Shown here one piece after another: positions 33,329 to 42,071 of a stretch of DNA of 64,000 bases; position 1 is the first letter of the stretch; every line of letters starts with the position of its first letter. Source of the stretch: WHTI01 sp963826105 (GTDB taxonomy: Bacteria; Actinomycetota; CADDZG01; WHSQ01); the NCBI GenBank assembly GCA_963826105.1, contig CAWGWA010000008.1, forward strand, positions 124,001-188,000. Reading direction: 5' to 3'. The notes beneath the pieces are model-generated. The model ran no database searches. It was not told the origin of the DNA and saw only the letters and a program-made list of their open reading frames with translations. The translations under genes were made by a program, and so were the position numbers.

Positions 33329-34251
33329 TGACCTACGAAGAGAAGCTCGCCAAGTTCAACGAGCACATCGAGGATGGCGGCAAGGTCGAAACCGAAGACT
33401 GGATGCCCGACGACTACCGGCGCGGCGTGCTCAAATTCATCGAGATGCACGCCAATTCCGAGATCATGGGCGCGCTACCCGAGCGCGAATGTCTCCCAGC
33501 CGCGCCTTCGTTGCGCCGCAAGATGTCACTCGCCGCGAAGATCCAGGACGAGGTCGGACACGCGCAACTCCTCTACCGCGTCGCCGAAGACCTCGGCAAG
33601 AGTCGCGAGGCGATGTATGCAGACCTGATCAACGGACGATCCAAGTTCCACAACGTCTTTCACTACCCGGTCCATCACTGGGGCGACGTCGCGCTCATCG
33701 GCTGGCTGATCGACGGTGCCGCGCTCGTCACCCAGGCCGCGCTCCTCGACTCCTCGTATGCGCCCTACACCCGGGTGCTCAAGCGGATCTGCTCGGAGGA
33801 GCAGCTGCACCTGCGTCACGGCGAGGACATCACCCTCGAGCTCGCCTCCGGAACCGATCGGCAGCGATGGATGTTCCAGGATGCCCTCGACCGCTGGTGG
33901 CTGGCGATCATCCACTTCTTCGGCCCCCGATCGAACGTCGAGAAGGACCTGCTGCTGCGCTGGAAGGTCAAGACCCGCACGAACGAGGACCTGAGGCAGG
34001 AGTTCCTCGACCGGTACGTCCCGAAGATCTACGAGCTCGGCTTCACCTTGCCGACGCCGACGCCCTTCCACGACGAGACGACGGGACACTGGTTGATCAA
34101 GGAAGACGAGATCGACTGGCAGCCGCTCGACGGGATCAAGAAGAACCAGGGCCCGGAGACGGAACGCAGACTGGCGTGGCGCAAGCAGATGTACGACGAC
34201 CACCGCTGGGTGCGCGAGTCGATGGCCGAGCCCGCGATCCACGTCGCCTAA
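33328..34251 (+). CDS. paaA: 1,2-phenylacetyl-CoA epoxidase, catalytic subunit
   Basis: 307 residues. Di-iron monooxygenase subunit that epoxidises the ring of phenylacetyl-CoA. Both helices with ExxH iron-ligand motifs are visible: QDEVGHAQLLYRVAEDLG and SEEQLHLRHGEDI. The segments DLINGRSKFHNVFHYP and WWLAIIHFFGP are family hallmarks. The ATG at 33328 overlaps the TetR stop. Followed by paaB, paaC and paaD in the canonical order. Confidence 0.93.
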   Translation: MTYEEKLAKFNEHIEDGGKVETEDWMPDDYRRGVLKFIEMHANSEIMGALPERECLPAAPSLRRKMSLAAKIQDEVGHAQLLYRVAEDLGKSREAMYADLINGRSKFHNVFHYPVHHWGDVALIGWLIDGAALVTQAALLDSSYAPYTRVLKRICSEEQLHLRHGEDITLELASGTDRQRWMFQDALDRWWLAIIHFFGPRSNVEKDLLLRWKVKTRTNEDLRQEFLDRYVPKIYELGFTLPTPTPFHDETTGHWLIKEDEIDWQPLDGIKKNQGPETERRLAWRKQMYDDHRWVRESMAEPAIHVA

Positions 34252-34253
34252 CC

Positions 34254-34554
34254 ATGGAGACCTACGAAGTCTTCAGGCGCTCGGGGCACAAGGAGCCGTT
34301 CGAGCACGCCGGTGCGGTGATCGCTCCGGATCACGACATGGCCCTGATGATGGCCAAGGAGTGCTTCGTGAGACGACGCGAGGGCGACCACCTGTGGGTC
34401 GTCAAGCGTGCCGACATCCATTCCTTCAAGGACGAGATCGATCCTCGAGATCGCGGCCGACAAGAGCTACCGGTTCGCGTCCGCATACCGCGACGTGATC
34501 CAGAAGCGCGAGAAGGCCCTGGTTCGCGCTCGGGAACTCGAGCAGAAGGCATGA
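34254..34554 (+). pseudogene. paaB: 1,2-phenylacetyl-CoA epoxidase subunit PaaB, frameshifted
   Basis: Small structural subunit that bridges the epoxidase. Frame 1 from ATG 34254 gives METYEVFRRSGHKEPFEHAG ... HLWVVKRADIHSFKDEID, the conserved first 62 residues or so. The expected continuation LEIAADKSYRFASAYRDVIQ is found in the next frame and ends at TGA 34552-34554, overlapping paaC as ATGA. One extra base near 34441-34445 (GATCCTCGAG) separates them. As written the ribosome would run on in frame 1 through paaC. Since paaA, paaC and paaD are intact, a sequencing error is likely, but a real mutation cannot be excluded. Confidence 0.85.
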
Positions 34555-35399
34555 GCGACGACACTGCGTTGGTCGCGCTGCTGACGGCCCTCGCCGATGA
34601 CGAGCTGATCTTCGGTCACCGGCACTCGGAGTGGACCGGACATGCCCCCCACATCGAGGAGGACGTCGCGTTCTCGTCGATCGCTCAGGACGAGATCGGT
34701 CACGCCAGTGCCTACTATTCATTGATCGCCAAGCTGACGGGCGAGGCCCCCGACCAGATCGCTCTGGGCCGGGAACCCTCCGACTACCGCAATGCCGTTA
34801 TCTGCGAACAACCCAACGGGAACTGGGCATTCACGCTCGTCCGCCACTGGCTCTACGACCACGCCGACGACATCCGTCTCGAGGCGCTCGAGGCCTCAGC
34901 CCACGAGGAGTTGAGCGCGATCGCGGTCAAGCTCCGCCGTGAGGAGCGCTACCACCTGATGCATGCTGACTCATGGCTACAACGGGTCTCGAACGGCCCG
35001 GTCGAAGGGCGTGCCCGCCTGGTCGATTCGATGACCGAGGCGTTCACCGACGCGATGGGCTTGTTCGAACCCATCGAACTCGAGGAGATCGCGGTCAAAG
35101 AGGGGTGGCTGCCGGTTCCATCGGCCGAGATGAAGACGCGGTTCATCGAACGAGCGACCGCAGCGCTCGATGAACTGGGACTTCCCACCGAAGTAAGGGC
35201 GATCGACGACCGCGCTGCAGAATTCGTCGCTTCGAGCTCCGGGGACCTGATCGAGAACACGCTGGAAAAGTCGCCCGGGCTAAGCGTCCGGCCTGAGCAC
35301 GGCCTTGGGGGCCGGAAGGGCCTCCATTCGGCCGACTTCGAGATCCTGTGGACCGAGATGACCTCGACCTACAGAGAGAACCCGGGGGCGACGTGGTAG
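34551..35399 (+). CDS. paaC: 1,2-phenylacetyl-CoA epoxidase, structural subunit
   Basis: 282 residues, a ferritin-like subunit that pairs with PaaA and binds the CoA substrate. It keeps ExxH-like residues (DDELIFGHRHSEWTGHAPHI, AQDEIGHASAYY, REERYHLMHAD) though in this subunit they do not form the working di-iron site. The ATG at 34551 overlaps the end of paaB (ATGA). The C terminus (SADFEILWTEMTSTYRENP) is a family feature. Confidence 0.92.
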   Translation: MSDDTALVALLTALADDELIFGHRHSEWTGHAPHIEEDVAFSSIAQDEIGHASAYYSLIAKLTGEAPDQIALGREPSDYRNAVICEQPNGNWAFTLVRHWLYDHADDIRLEALEASAHEELSAIAVKLRREERYHLMHADSWLQRVSNGPVEGRARLVDSMTEAFTDAMGLFEPIELEEIAVKEGWLPVPSAEMKTRFIERATAALDELGLPTEVRAIDDRAAEFVASSSGDLIENTLEKSPGLSVRPEHGLGGRKGLHSADFEILWTEMTSTYRENPGATW

Positions 35400-35896
35400 C
35401 TCCGGTCCGCTCCGTCGAGGACGCGCTGTGGGCCGCCCTGGCCGGCGTGCCCGATCCCGAGATCCCGGCGGTCTCGGTGCTCGACATGGGCATGATCGAG
35501 GAGCTTCACACCGAGGGAGCGCACGCTCACGTCACCGTGCTCCCCACCTTCAGTGGGTGTCCCGCCATCGGGGTGATCGTTGCCGACGTGAAGGCCGCGC
35601 TGCTCAAGGTCGACGGGATCGAGGAGGCAACTGTGGAGACCACGTTCTCGCCGCCGTGGACCACCGCCCGCATCACCGCCGAGGGGCGCAGGAAGCTCGA
35701 GGACTTCGGACTCGCTCCCCCGGCCAACGGCGATCAGGTGCTGATCACCGAGATCGGCCTCCCGAAGGTGTCGCGGTGCCCGTTCTGCGGGAGCATCAAC
35801 ACGCGCAACGAGAACCCGTTCGGCCCCACCCCATGCCGGGCCTTGTACTACTGCGATGACTGCCGCAACCCCTTCGAGCAATTCAAACCGGTCTGA
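35393..35896 (+). CDS. paaD: Phenylacetate degradation protein PaaD (Fe-S assembly-like)
   Basis: 167 residues: MIP18/DUF59 domain (VPDPEIPAVSVLDMGMIEEL; conserved Cys in TFSGCPAIG) followed by a C-terminal zinc ribbon (CPFCGS and CDDC with CRAL between). PaaD is thought to help mature the Fe-S/flavin reductase of the epoxidase. The GTG start at 35393 lies 7 bp inside paaC. The reductase gene paaE, and paaK, paaG and paaZ, are not present in this window; the operon ends here. Confidence 0.9.
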   Translation: MVAPVRSVEDALWAALAGVPDPEIPAVSVLDMGMIEELHTEGAHAHVTVLPTFSGCPAIGVIVADVKAALLKVDGIEEATVETTFSPPWTTARITAEGRRKLEDFGLAPPANGDQVLITEIGLPKVSRCPFCGSINTRNENPFGPTPCRALYYCDDCRNPFEQFKPV

Positions 35897-35934
35897 GCCG
35901 GGAACCGCACACGATCCAGCGGCGTCCAAGGACC

Positions 35935-36777
35935 ATGCGTGTAGCGATCGGCGTCCTTAGCCTGACGATGGTGGCCCTGGCCGCGTGCGGAGAGCCGACG
36001 GCCCCCGATCGTGCTCCGGACGCCGCTCCCACTGGTGAGGTCGTCTACGTGGCCGACATCGCCACCGTGCTCGACGACGGGACGAAGGTAGCCCTGTGTC
36101 TCGGAGGCATCATGGAATCGCTTCCGCCTCAGTGTGACGGCCCCGCCATCACCAACTGGTCGTGGGACGAGGCGTCCGATGAGGAATCAGCCTCGGGCAC
36201 CACTTGGGGCACATATCAGATCACCGGCACCTATGACGGCCAGAGCTTCACCGTGACCGAGCCACCCGGACCTCCAGTGATGAGCGACGAAGACGACACA
36301 GATTTCACCGCCCCCTGCGACGAGCCCGACGGCGGGTGGGTAGCTCCCGAGCCAAGCATGACCACCGAGGACGACCGCAACGAAACGATGCAGGCGGCTC
36401 GCCGCGAACCCGACTACGCCGAGTCGTGGATCGACTACATCGATGACCCGTCGACCGAGGAAGAAGCCATCGAAGCCGACTACATCCTTGTGATGGCTTT
36501 CACCGGCGATCTCGAACGGCACGAAACTATCGTCAGGGCTACCTGGGGCGGTCCACTCTGCTTGGTACAGCACGAACGAAGCTTCAAAGAACTGAGAGAG
36601 ATCCAGGATGAACTGGGCGAGTTCGGTTTTGAGACCCTCTGGTCCGACGTCGACGTCATAAGCAACACGGTCGGGGTCGGCGTTGTGGTTGCCACCCCCG
36701 AGATGCTGGCCGAACTCGAAGAGCGATACGGCGCCGGAACGGTCGAGGTCGACTCTGCTCTCCGTCCTCTCGAGTAG
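35935..36777 (+). CDS. Lipoprotein of unknown function
   Basis: 280 residues with a signal peptide and lipobox LAAC (Cys19). The mature protein is acidic (long Asp/Glu-rich stretches at about 80-170) and contains four more Cys. The C-terminal part (GLGVVVATPEMLAELEERYG-like segment near 245-265) looks globular. I do not recognise the family. It follows paaD by 38 bp but probably has its own function at the cell surface. Confidence 0.65.
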   Translation: MRVAIGVLSLTMVALAACGEPTAPDRAPDAAPTGEVVYVADIATVLDDGTKVALCLGGIMESLPPQCDGPAITNWSWDEASDEESASGTTWGTYQITGTYDGQSFTVTEPPGPPVMSDEDDTDFTAPCDEPDGGWVAPEPSMTTEDDRNETMQAARREPDYAESWIDYIDDPSTEEEAIEADYILVMAFTGDLERHETIVRATWGGPLCLVQHERSFKELREIQDELGEFGFETLWSDVDVISNTVGVGVVVATPEMLAELEERYGAGTVEVDSALRPLE

Positions 36778-36785
36778 AACCCCAT

Positions 36786-36791
36786 TACGCT
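36786..36791 (+). promoter_or_regulatory. Candidate leaderless -10 box
   Basis: TACGCT, 6 nt before the ATG at 36798 of the threonine-dehydratase-like gene. There is no Shine-Dalgarno. Confidence 0.45.
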
Positions 36792-36797
36792 GTGGGG

Positions 36798-37757
36798 ATG
36801 ATCGAACTCGACGACCTGCGCGCGGCCGCCCGTCGCTTGGAGGGCATCGCCCACAGGACTCCCGTACTGACCTCGAGGACGCTGAACGAGGCCGCCGGTG
36901 CTCAGGTGTTCCTCAAGGCAGAGAACCTGCAACGCGGGGGAGCCTTCAAGTTCCGAGGGGCGTACAACAAGATCTCGCAACTGGCGCCCGAAGAACTGAC
37001 CCGAGGGATCGCCGCGTTCTCATCCGGCAACCATGCACAGGCCGTTGCTCTCTCGGCGCGACTGATAGGGACGAAGGCGACCATCTTGATGCCCGAGGAT
37101 GCGCCGGCGTCGAAACTCGGGGCCACCCAGGGTTACGGAGCCGAGGTGATCACGTACGACCGGTACTCACAGAACAGGTCCGAGCTCGGACTAACTCTCA
37201 CGGCCGAGCGCGGACTCACCCTCGTCCACCCCTACGACGATCCGGCCATCATCGCTGGCCAGGGCACGTCGGCGCTCGAGTTGCTCGAGGAGATCCCCGA
37301 CCTCGAGGTTCTGTTGGTTCCCGTGGGAGGTGGGGGCCTGATCTCCGGTTGCTCCATCGCCATGCGCTCGGTCGGGCGGTCGGATGCCCAGATCATCGGG
37401 GTTGAGCCGGCAGCGGGTGACGACACGAAGCAGTCCCTGGCTGCCGGTCACCGGGTCACGATCGATGTGCCCCGCACGATCGCCGATGGGCAGCAGGTCG
37501 ATGCCCCCGGCGAGATCACCTTCGAGATCATCCAGAAGAACGTCGATGACATCGATCTCGTCACCGACGCGGAGATCGTGGGCGCCATGGCGTTCCTATT
37601 CGAGCGGATGAAGATCGTGGTCGAGCCATCGGGGGCATGCGCCTTGGCGGCTCTCCTCGCCGGTCACCTCGACGGGATCGCTGGTGGCAAACGAGTAGGG
37701 GTCATCCTGTCCGGAGGCAACATCGGGATCGAACGGTTCCTCGGCTTGCTGGCCTAG
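36798..37757 (+). CDS. PLP-dependent threonine/serine dehydratase-like enzyme
   Basis: 319 residues, fold-type II PLP enzyme. The PLP lysine is in FKFRGAYNK (about residue 55), FSSGNHAQAVAL binds the amino-acid carboxylate, and VPVGGGGLISG is the phosphate-binding glycine loop. There is no C-terminal ACT regulatory domain, so it is of the short (catabolic TdcB / serine-racemase) type and not the feedback-controlled IlvA. It would make 2-oxobutyrate from threonine (feeding isoleucine synthesis, whose operon lies 20 kb away), or racemise or deaminate serine. Confidence 0.87.
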   Translation: MIELDDLRAAARRLEGIAHRTPVLTSRTLNEAAGAQVFLKAENLQRGGAFKFRGAYNKISQLAPEELTRGIAAFSSGNHAQAVALSARLIGTKATILMPEDAPASKLGATQGYGAEVITYDRYSQNRSELGLTLTAERGLTLVHPYDDPAIIAGQGTSALELLEEIPDLEVLLVPVGGGGLISGCSIAMRSVGRSDAQIIGVEPAAGDDTKQSLAAGHRVTIDVPRTIADGQQVDAPGEITFEIIQKNVDDIDLVTDAEIVGAMAFLFERMKIVVEPSGACALAALLAGHLDGIAGGKRVGVILSGGNIGIERFLGLLA

Positions 37758-37766
37758 CGGAGTTGC

Positions 37767-40700
37767 TCAGTGCGCGCCGGAGAGTTCCGGGTGCACGTCG
37801 AGAACGTCGATGAACGTATCCACGACCGTGGGATCGAACTCCTGACCCGCACCGGTGGCGAGGCGATCGAGGGCAACCTCCAGCGGGAGCGCCTTGCGGT
37901 AGGGCCGGTCGCTCGTCATCGCGTGGAACGCGTCGACGACCAGGATGATGCGGGACTCGAGGGGGATGTCGTCGCCCCTCTTCTTGTCGGGATAGCCGTG
38001 GCCGTCCCAATGCTCGTGGCAGGCGCGCACGATGGGACGGACGTCGGCGAGGCGAGCGATCGGAGCCAGGATCCGTTCCCCGAGTTCGGGGTGAGTCCTG
38101 ATGATCTCCCACTCCTCGTCGTTGAGGGGGCCCGGTTTCCTGAGGATGTCGGTGGGGATACCGATCTTCCCGATGTCGTGGAACAGCGCGCCAAGTTCAA
38201 GTCGTTTGAGGCTGGGCGTGTCCATCCCCAGTTTGGTACCGACGAGTAGGGCGGTGTCGGTGATCCACCGGGCGTGGTCGGAGGTGTACTCGTCCTTGGC
38301 TTCCAGCGCGTTGGCCAGCGCTTCGACGGTGTCGAGGAACGTCTGCTCCATGTTGTCGAAGCCCAGCGCATTGTTGATCGCCAACTGAAGCTGGTTCGCG
38401 ATCCCTGCAAGCAGACGCATCTTCCTCTCGGAGAATTCGTACTCGCCGAGAGCGGGAGCGGCAACCGCGATCGCCGCGTGCCGGGAGCCCTCGAGCCGCA
38501 TCGGAGCGACGGCCAGCGAGGCCCGCGCAACTCCCGGATCGATCCCGATCCTCTCGGCGTCTTGGGCGTGCATGACGAACGGGAAGTCCCGGGCCAGGTA
38601 CTTGTTGGCCAGGGCACCATCGAGGACCGTCGCCTCGAGGGTCGCTCTCTCGTGCTCGTTGAAGCCATGCGTCGTGGCGGCCAGTAGATCTCCGCCGGCC
38701 TTGTGCTGAAGCCAGATCGACGTGTGCGGAGCACCGAGCTGGCGAGCGGCCATCTCGACCGACCTCTCGAGCACCTCGTCGAGACCCTCGACCCGAGCGA
38801 GCTCGCTACCGAACTCGAGCAGCGCCTGGGCGATCTCGGCGGTCTCTTTCTGATCCCTGTAGACGAGCGACTTCTGCATCGCAACTGAGGCGTGTGACGC
38901 CAGCGACGCGAACAACCTCAACCGCTCTTCGGAGAAGTGCCCCGGACGCGCCTGTGGCTCCCGGGCCACGATCCAACCGAACAAGCCGTTCGCCGAGTTG
39001 AGAGGAGCGAGGGCAGAGGGGCGTAGGGGCGCATTCAGCGTGAGGAACTCCTCGACCTCCTCGGGGGTCATGAACGTGGGGCCTGACAGATGCTCCAGGA
39101 GGCTCTCTCCCTCGGCTTGTGGGATCCGCATCCGGATCACCTGCTCGCTTCTGGGGTCTCCCACGAAGCCGGAGTGCGCCGAGCAACGGAACTCGCCGGA
39201 CCGCTCGTCCTGGATCCACAGCGCCGCCTGGTCAACATCGAGCAAGCGCTGAGCCATATTCGCGGTCTCGTTTCCGATCTCGTGGAACGATTCTGCCTTC
39301 GCCGCGCGGTCCGCGAACTCCAGCAGAGACCGGGCGCGCTCGGCGTCCCGACGTTGTTCCTCGTACATACGAGCGTTCTCCAGAGCGACTGACGCGTGAC
39401 CGGCCAGTACCTCGAGAAGTCGAACATCATCGGCATCGAACTGGCCGACTCCGAGCTTGGACAGGGCCAAGACCCCGACCACGCGGACTCCGAAGGTGAG
39501 GGGCACACTGACGATCGAACGCGGTCCGCGAGAGTTCTCTTCTGGGATGTCGGCGAACTCGCAGTTGAAGATGTCGGGGATGAGTTGGGCTTGACCGGTT
39601 TCGAGGGTTCTCCCGACAACACCCTGGCCGGACATGAAGATGTGCTCCCATGGGTAATAACCGTCGGGAAGCTCTCCTCGCCAGGCGATCGGGATCAAGC
39701 GGTCACCTTCGGCGAGGTAGACACGACAGTCGTGATAGTCGATCAGTGTTCTGAGTTCTGAGGTGATCGCATCACCGATCTGTCTGACTCCATTCAAGCG
39801 ATTCAGTTTGCCCGAGAGGCTCTGCAGCATCTTCAGGTGAGCGATCGACCTGACATCGTCGACCCTCGTTGCTCCGACGGGGCGTTCGGTCTCGCCTTCT
39901 TGGAACAGAACGGCTCTCGCCTTACCCCGCGACTTCGCGGTCATCATGGCGGCCTCGGCACAGGCCACCAGCTCGCGGGGGTTGGCCGCGTGCTGAGGTC
40001 CCTGAGCAACCCCTATCGATACCGAGACACGACCCGCGGGGTCGAAGTCGATGACGGCAAGTTGGTCGGCCAGCCGGCGTGCGAGTCCCAGGGCATCCCC
40101 TGCATCGCAGGAAGGCAGGATGGCGGCGAACTCCTCGCCCCCGATCCGGCAAGGGATATCGGACCCACGGACCAGTTTCTGGAGCACCTCACCGACGGTT
40201 TGGAGAACGTGGTCGCCCAAGCCGTGCCCGTAGATGTCGTTCACGCGCTTGAAGTCGTCGAGGTCGAACACGAGCAGGGCGATCGTGTCGCCCGCGCGAC
40301 TGGCGCGGACCAGTTCGGCCTTCAACCGTTCGTGGAAGTAACGGTGGTTGTAAAGACCGGTAAGGGCGTCGGTCTGGGCCTGATGCTCGAGGGCCTCGCG
40401 GATCTCGGCGTTGTCGATCGCTAGAGCCGCAGCATCGGCGAACGAACGAGCGAGCTCGAGTTCTACCGTAGAGAAGTTGGCGTCATCTCCGATGCGATAG
40501 AGGTTCAGAGCGCCTTTGATCTTCTCGCGGGAGATCAAAGGAACGGTGATTAGCGCCTCGGGCTCGATCGGGGTGCCCGGCACTATCGACGCGCGAGGGT
40601 CGAGATGCGCTGCGTTGGTCAGAACCGGTTGACGATGCTCGACTGCCCAACCGGTGATCCCATGGCCGAAGGGCATCGATCGAGGCAAGGACCTCCTCAG

Positions 40701-40965
40701 CCCATTGATCACGGGCGTGAACTGGAGTCAGAAGACGGGTTGCCTCGTCTGCTTGATAGATGGTCAGAGAGTCATAGGGGACGAGCCCGTCTAGAGCCAC
40801 CGCGACCTCATCGAGCAGAGAGTCAAGGCTCTGTTCGGACAGGAGGTGACCGAAAAGGCGAGCTAGTTTGCGATAGGAGTCGACAAGGGAGCGCTCGAGC
40901 GCTCCTCTCGGTTCATCGGTTCCGCTGAAGGAAGTTTGTCCTTCTCCGGGCATCCTGAGACCCAT
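37767..40965 (-). pseudogene. GAF-GGDEF-GAF-GAF-GAF-HD-GYP protein, frameshifted near the N terminus
   Basis: About 1,065 residues once one extra base near 40672-40684 (TCGATCGATG) is removed. From ATG 40965 (AGGAG upstream) frame 1 gives the first half of a GAF domain, ending ...EEVLAS. The rest, MPFGHGITGWAVEHRQPVL onward, is in the next frame. Then come a GGDEF domain with intact RIGGEEF active site and an RGSD inhibitory site five residues before it, three more GAF-like domains, and a C-terminal HD-GYP domain with HDIGKIG and HEHWDGHGYPDKKRG. It is therefore a bifunctional c-di-GMP synthase and phosphodiesterase with multiple sensory domains, cytosolic (no membrane segment). As written, only the 40712-37767 part would be made, from a downstream start. 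Confidence 0.8.
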
Positions 40966-41067
40966 CCGGCTCCTGCCGTAGATGTGGTTATTGCCAACAT
41001 CTGGGGTATCGGCGGCTCAGGGGGCGGCCTTGAGGCTGGCCGGTCGCTACAGGGGGGTACGAATGGC

Positions 41068-41460
41068 TCAGAATTGCCCGTACGTTCGGCCTATTTCGAA
41101 CTCATAGATGAGTCGCTTCTCCGAAACCATGGCGGCCTTGTACTCCTCGAGGTCATCGGGTTCCCCCGCCAGCACCCGGTACAGCCTCAAGTTGTCCTCT
41201 ACGGGGTCGTCTTCGAGGATCTTCACGGTGGTCTCGATCCCCAGCCACTGCCAGGGGGACTTCGCTAGGACGCAGAGCGTCGACCGTGGGTCCCTTCGGA
41301 GATGCCCGGTCCTCACACGATCCTGGGTCGCCGAGCTCCACAGCCTGCCGTCCACCAGACCGACCCCGATCCTGGCCACGTGAGGAGTGCCGTCCTCGGC
41401 GAGCGTGGTCTGGATGGCGCCGTGGTTCTCCTCGAGGAATGCCTTCACCCGGTCGTCCAT
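41068..41460 (-). CDS. PPOX-fold F420/FMN-binding protein
   Basis: 130 residues, split-barrel flavin-binding fold of the pyridoxamine-phosphate-oxidase superfamily (Rv1155-like). Segments GAIQTTLAEDGTPHVARIGV and LWSSATQDRVRTGHLRRDPR match the cofactor-binding strands. In actinobacteria such short proteins mostly bind F420 and act as reductases. The ATG at 41460 has GAGAGGAGA upstream; longer readings extend over the divergent gene. Divergent from the HesB-like gene, 48 bp apart. Confidence 0.8.
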   Translation of the reverse strand: MDDRVKAFLEENHGAIQTTLAEDGTPHVARIGVGLVDGRLWSSATQDRVRTGHLRRDPRSTLCVLAKSPWQWLGIETTVKILEDDPVEDNLRLYRVLAGEPDDLEEYKAAMVSEKRLIYEFEIGRTYGQF

Positions 41461-41508
41461 CGATCTCCTCTCGCGTACCCTCGTTCTTTCTTCGAGCATA
41501 GGAGGACC

Positions 41509-41805
41509 ATGGCGATAGAGGTGACCGGAGAAGCGGCCGAGATGCTGGCCCGCTCGCTCGAGCTGGGCGGCGTCGACCGCAAGACCGGCGGCGTCCGGCT
41601 TCGTGCCGCGCGCTCCCTCGGCTCGGGGGTTGCCCTGCAGGTTGAACTGGCCGAGGGACCCAGCGCCGGCGAGGACCTCATCGAGAAGGACGGTGTCCGG
41701 ATCTTCCTCGACCCGACATTCGTGGAGGCCTACCCGGATGCTCTGGTGGTTCTCGACCCGGAGCACGACCGCATCGCGATCCGACCGGCAGGTAGCGACG
41801 GATGA
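41509..41805 (+). CDS. HesB/IscA-like protein lacking cysteines
   Basis: 98 residues resembling the A-type Fe-S carrier fold (ITVTxxAA...ggvRL...GxGxALQVEL...DGVRIFLDP pattern; here GVRLRAARSLGSGVALQVEL and EKDGVRIFLDP). None of the three cluster-binding Cys of IscA/HesB is present, so it is unlikely to carry Fe-S. Actinobacteria have many such Cys-less members of unknown role. AGGAGG lies 3-4 nt before the ATG, a strong site. Its stop overlaps acyP as ATGA. Confidence 0.7.
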   Translation: MAIEVTGEAAEMLARSLELGGVDRKTGGVRLRAARSLGSGVALQVELAEGPSAGEDLIEKDGVRIFLDPTFVEAYPDALVVLDPEHDRIAIRPAGSDG

Positions 41806-42071
41806 CGGTTCGCAAGCGGGTGTTCATCTCCGGCCGCGTCCAGGGAGTCTTCTTCCGAGACTCCGCCCGTCGAGTTGCGAACGAACACAACGTCGCCGGC
41901 TCGGCCCGGAACCTCCCCGACGGCCGCCTCGAGATCGTCCTCGAAGGATCCGCCGAGGAAGTAGACAGTGTGGCGACCTGGGCGAAGGACGGGCCCGAGT
42001 ACGCGCAGGTCGAAGCGGTCGAGGTCATCGATGAAGTACCACACGGCCTTCAGGGTTTCACTATCGGATAG
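41802..42071 (+). CDS. acyP: Acylphosphatase
   Basis: 89 residues, the normal length. Catalytic residues are visible: Arg in GRVQGVFFRDSARR and Asn in GSARNLPDGRLEIVLEG. It hydrolyses acyl phosphates such as 1,3-bisphosphoglycerate or carbamoyl phosphate. Coupled (ATGA) to the HesB-like gene. Its 3' end meets the remains of an HNH gene on the other strand. Confidence 0.92.
   Translation: MTVRKRVFISGRVQGVFFRDSARRVANEHNVAGSARNLPDGRLEIVLEGSAEEVDSVATWAKDGPEYAQVEAVEVIDEVPHGLQGFTIG

Noticed and set aside
34430..34450. Programmed +1 frameshift in paaB
   Set aside because: No slippery sequence, stall codon or downstream structure; PaaB is a single-frame gene in all families I know.
33489..35399. 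A 636-codon open frame spanning paaA, paaB and paaC
   Set aside because: Its first part is the wrong frame of paaA; it reaches paaC in frame only because of the paaB frameshift. Not a fusion protein.
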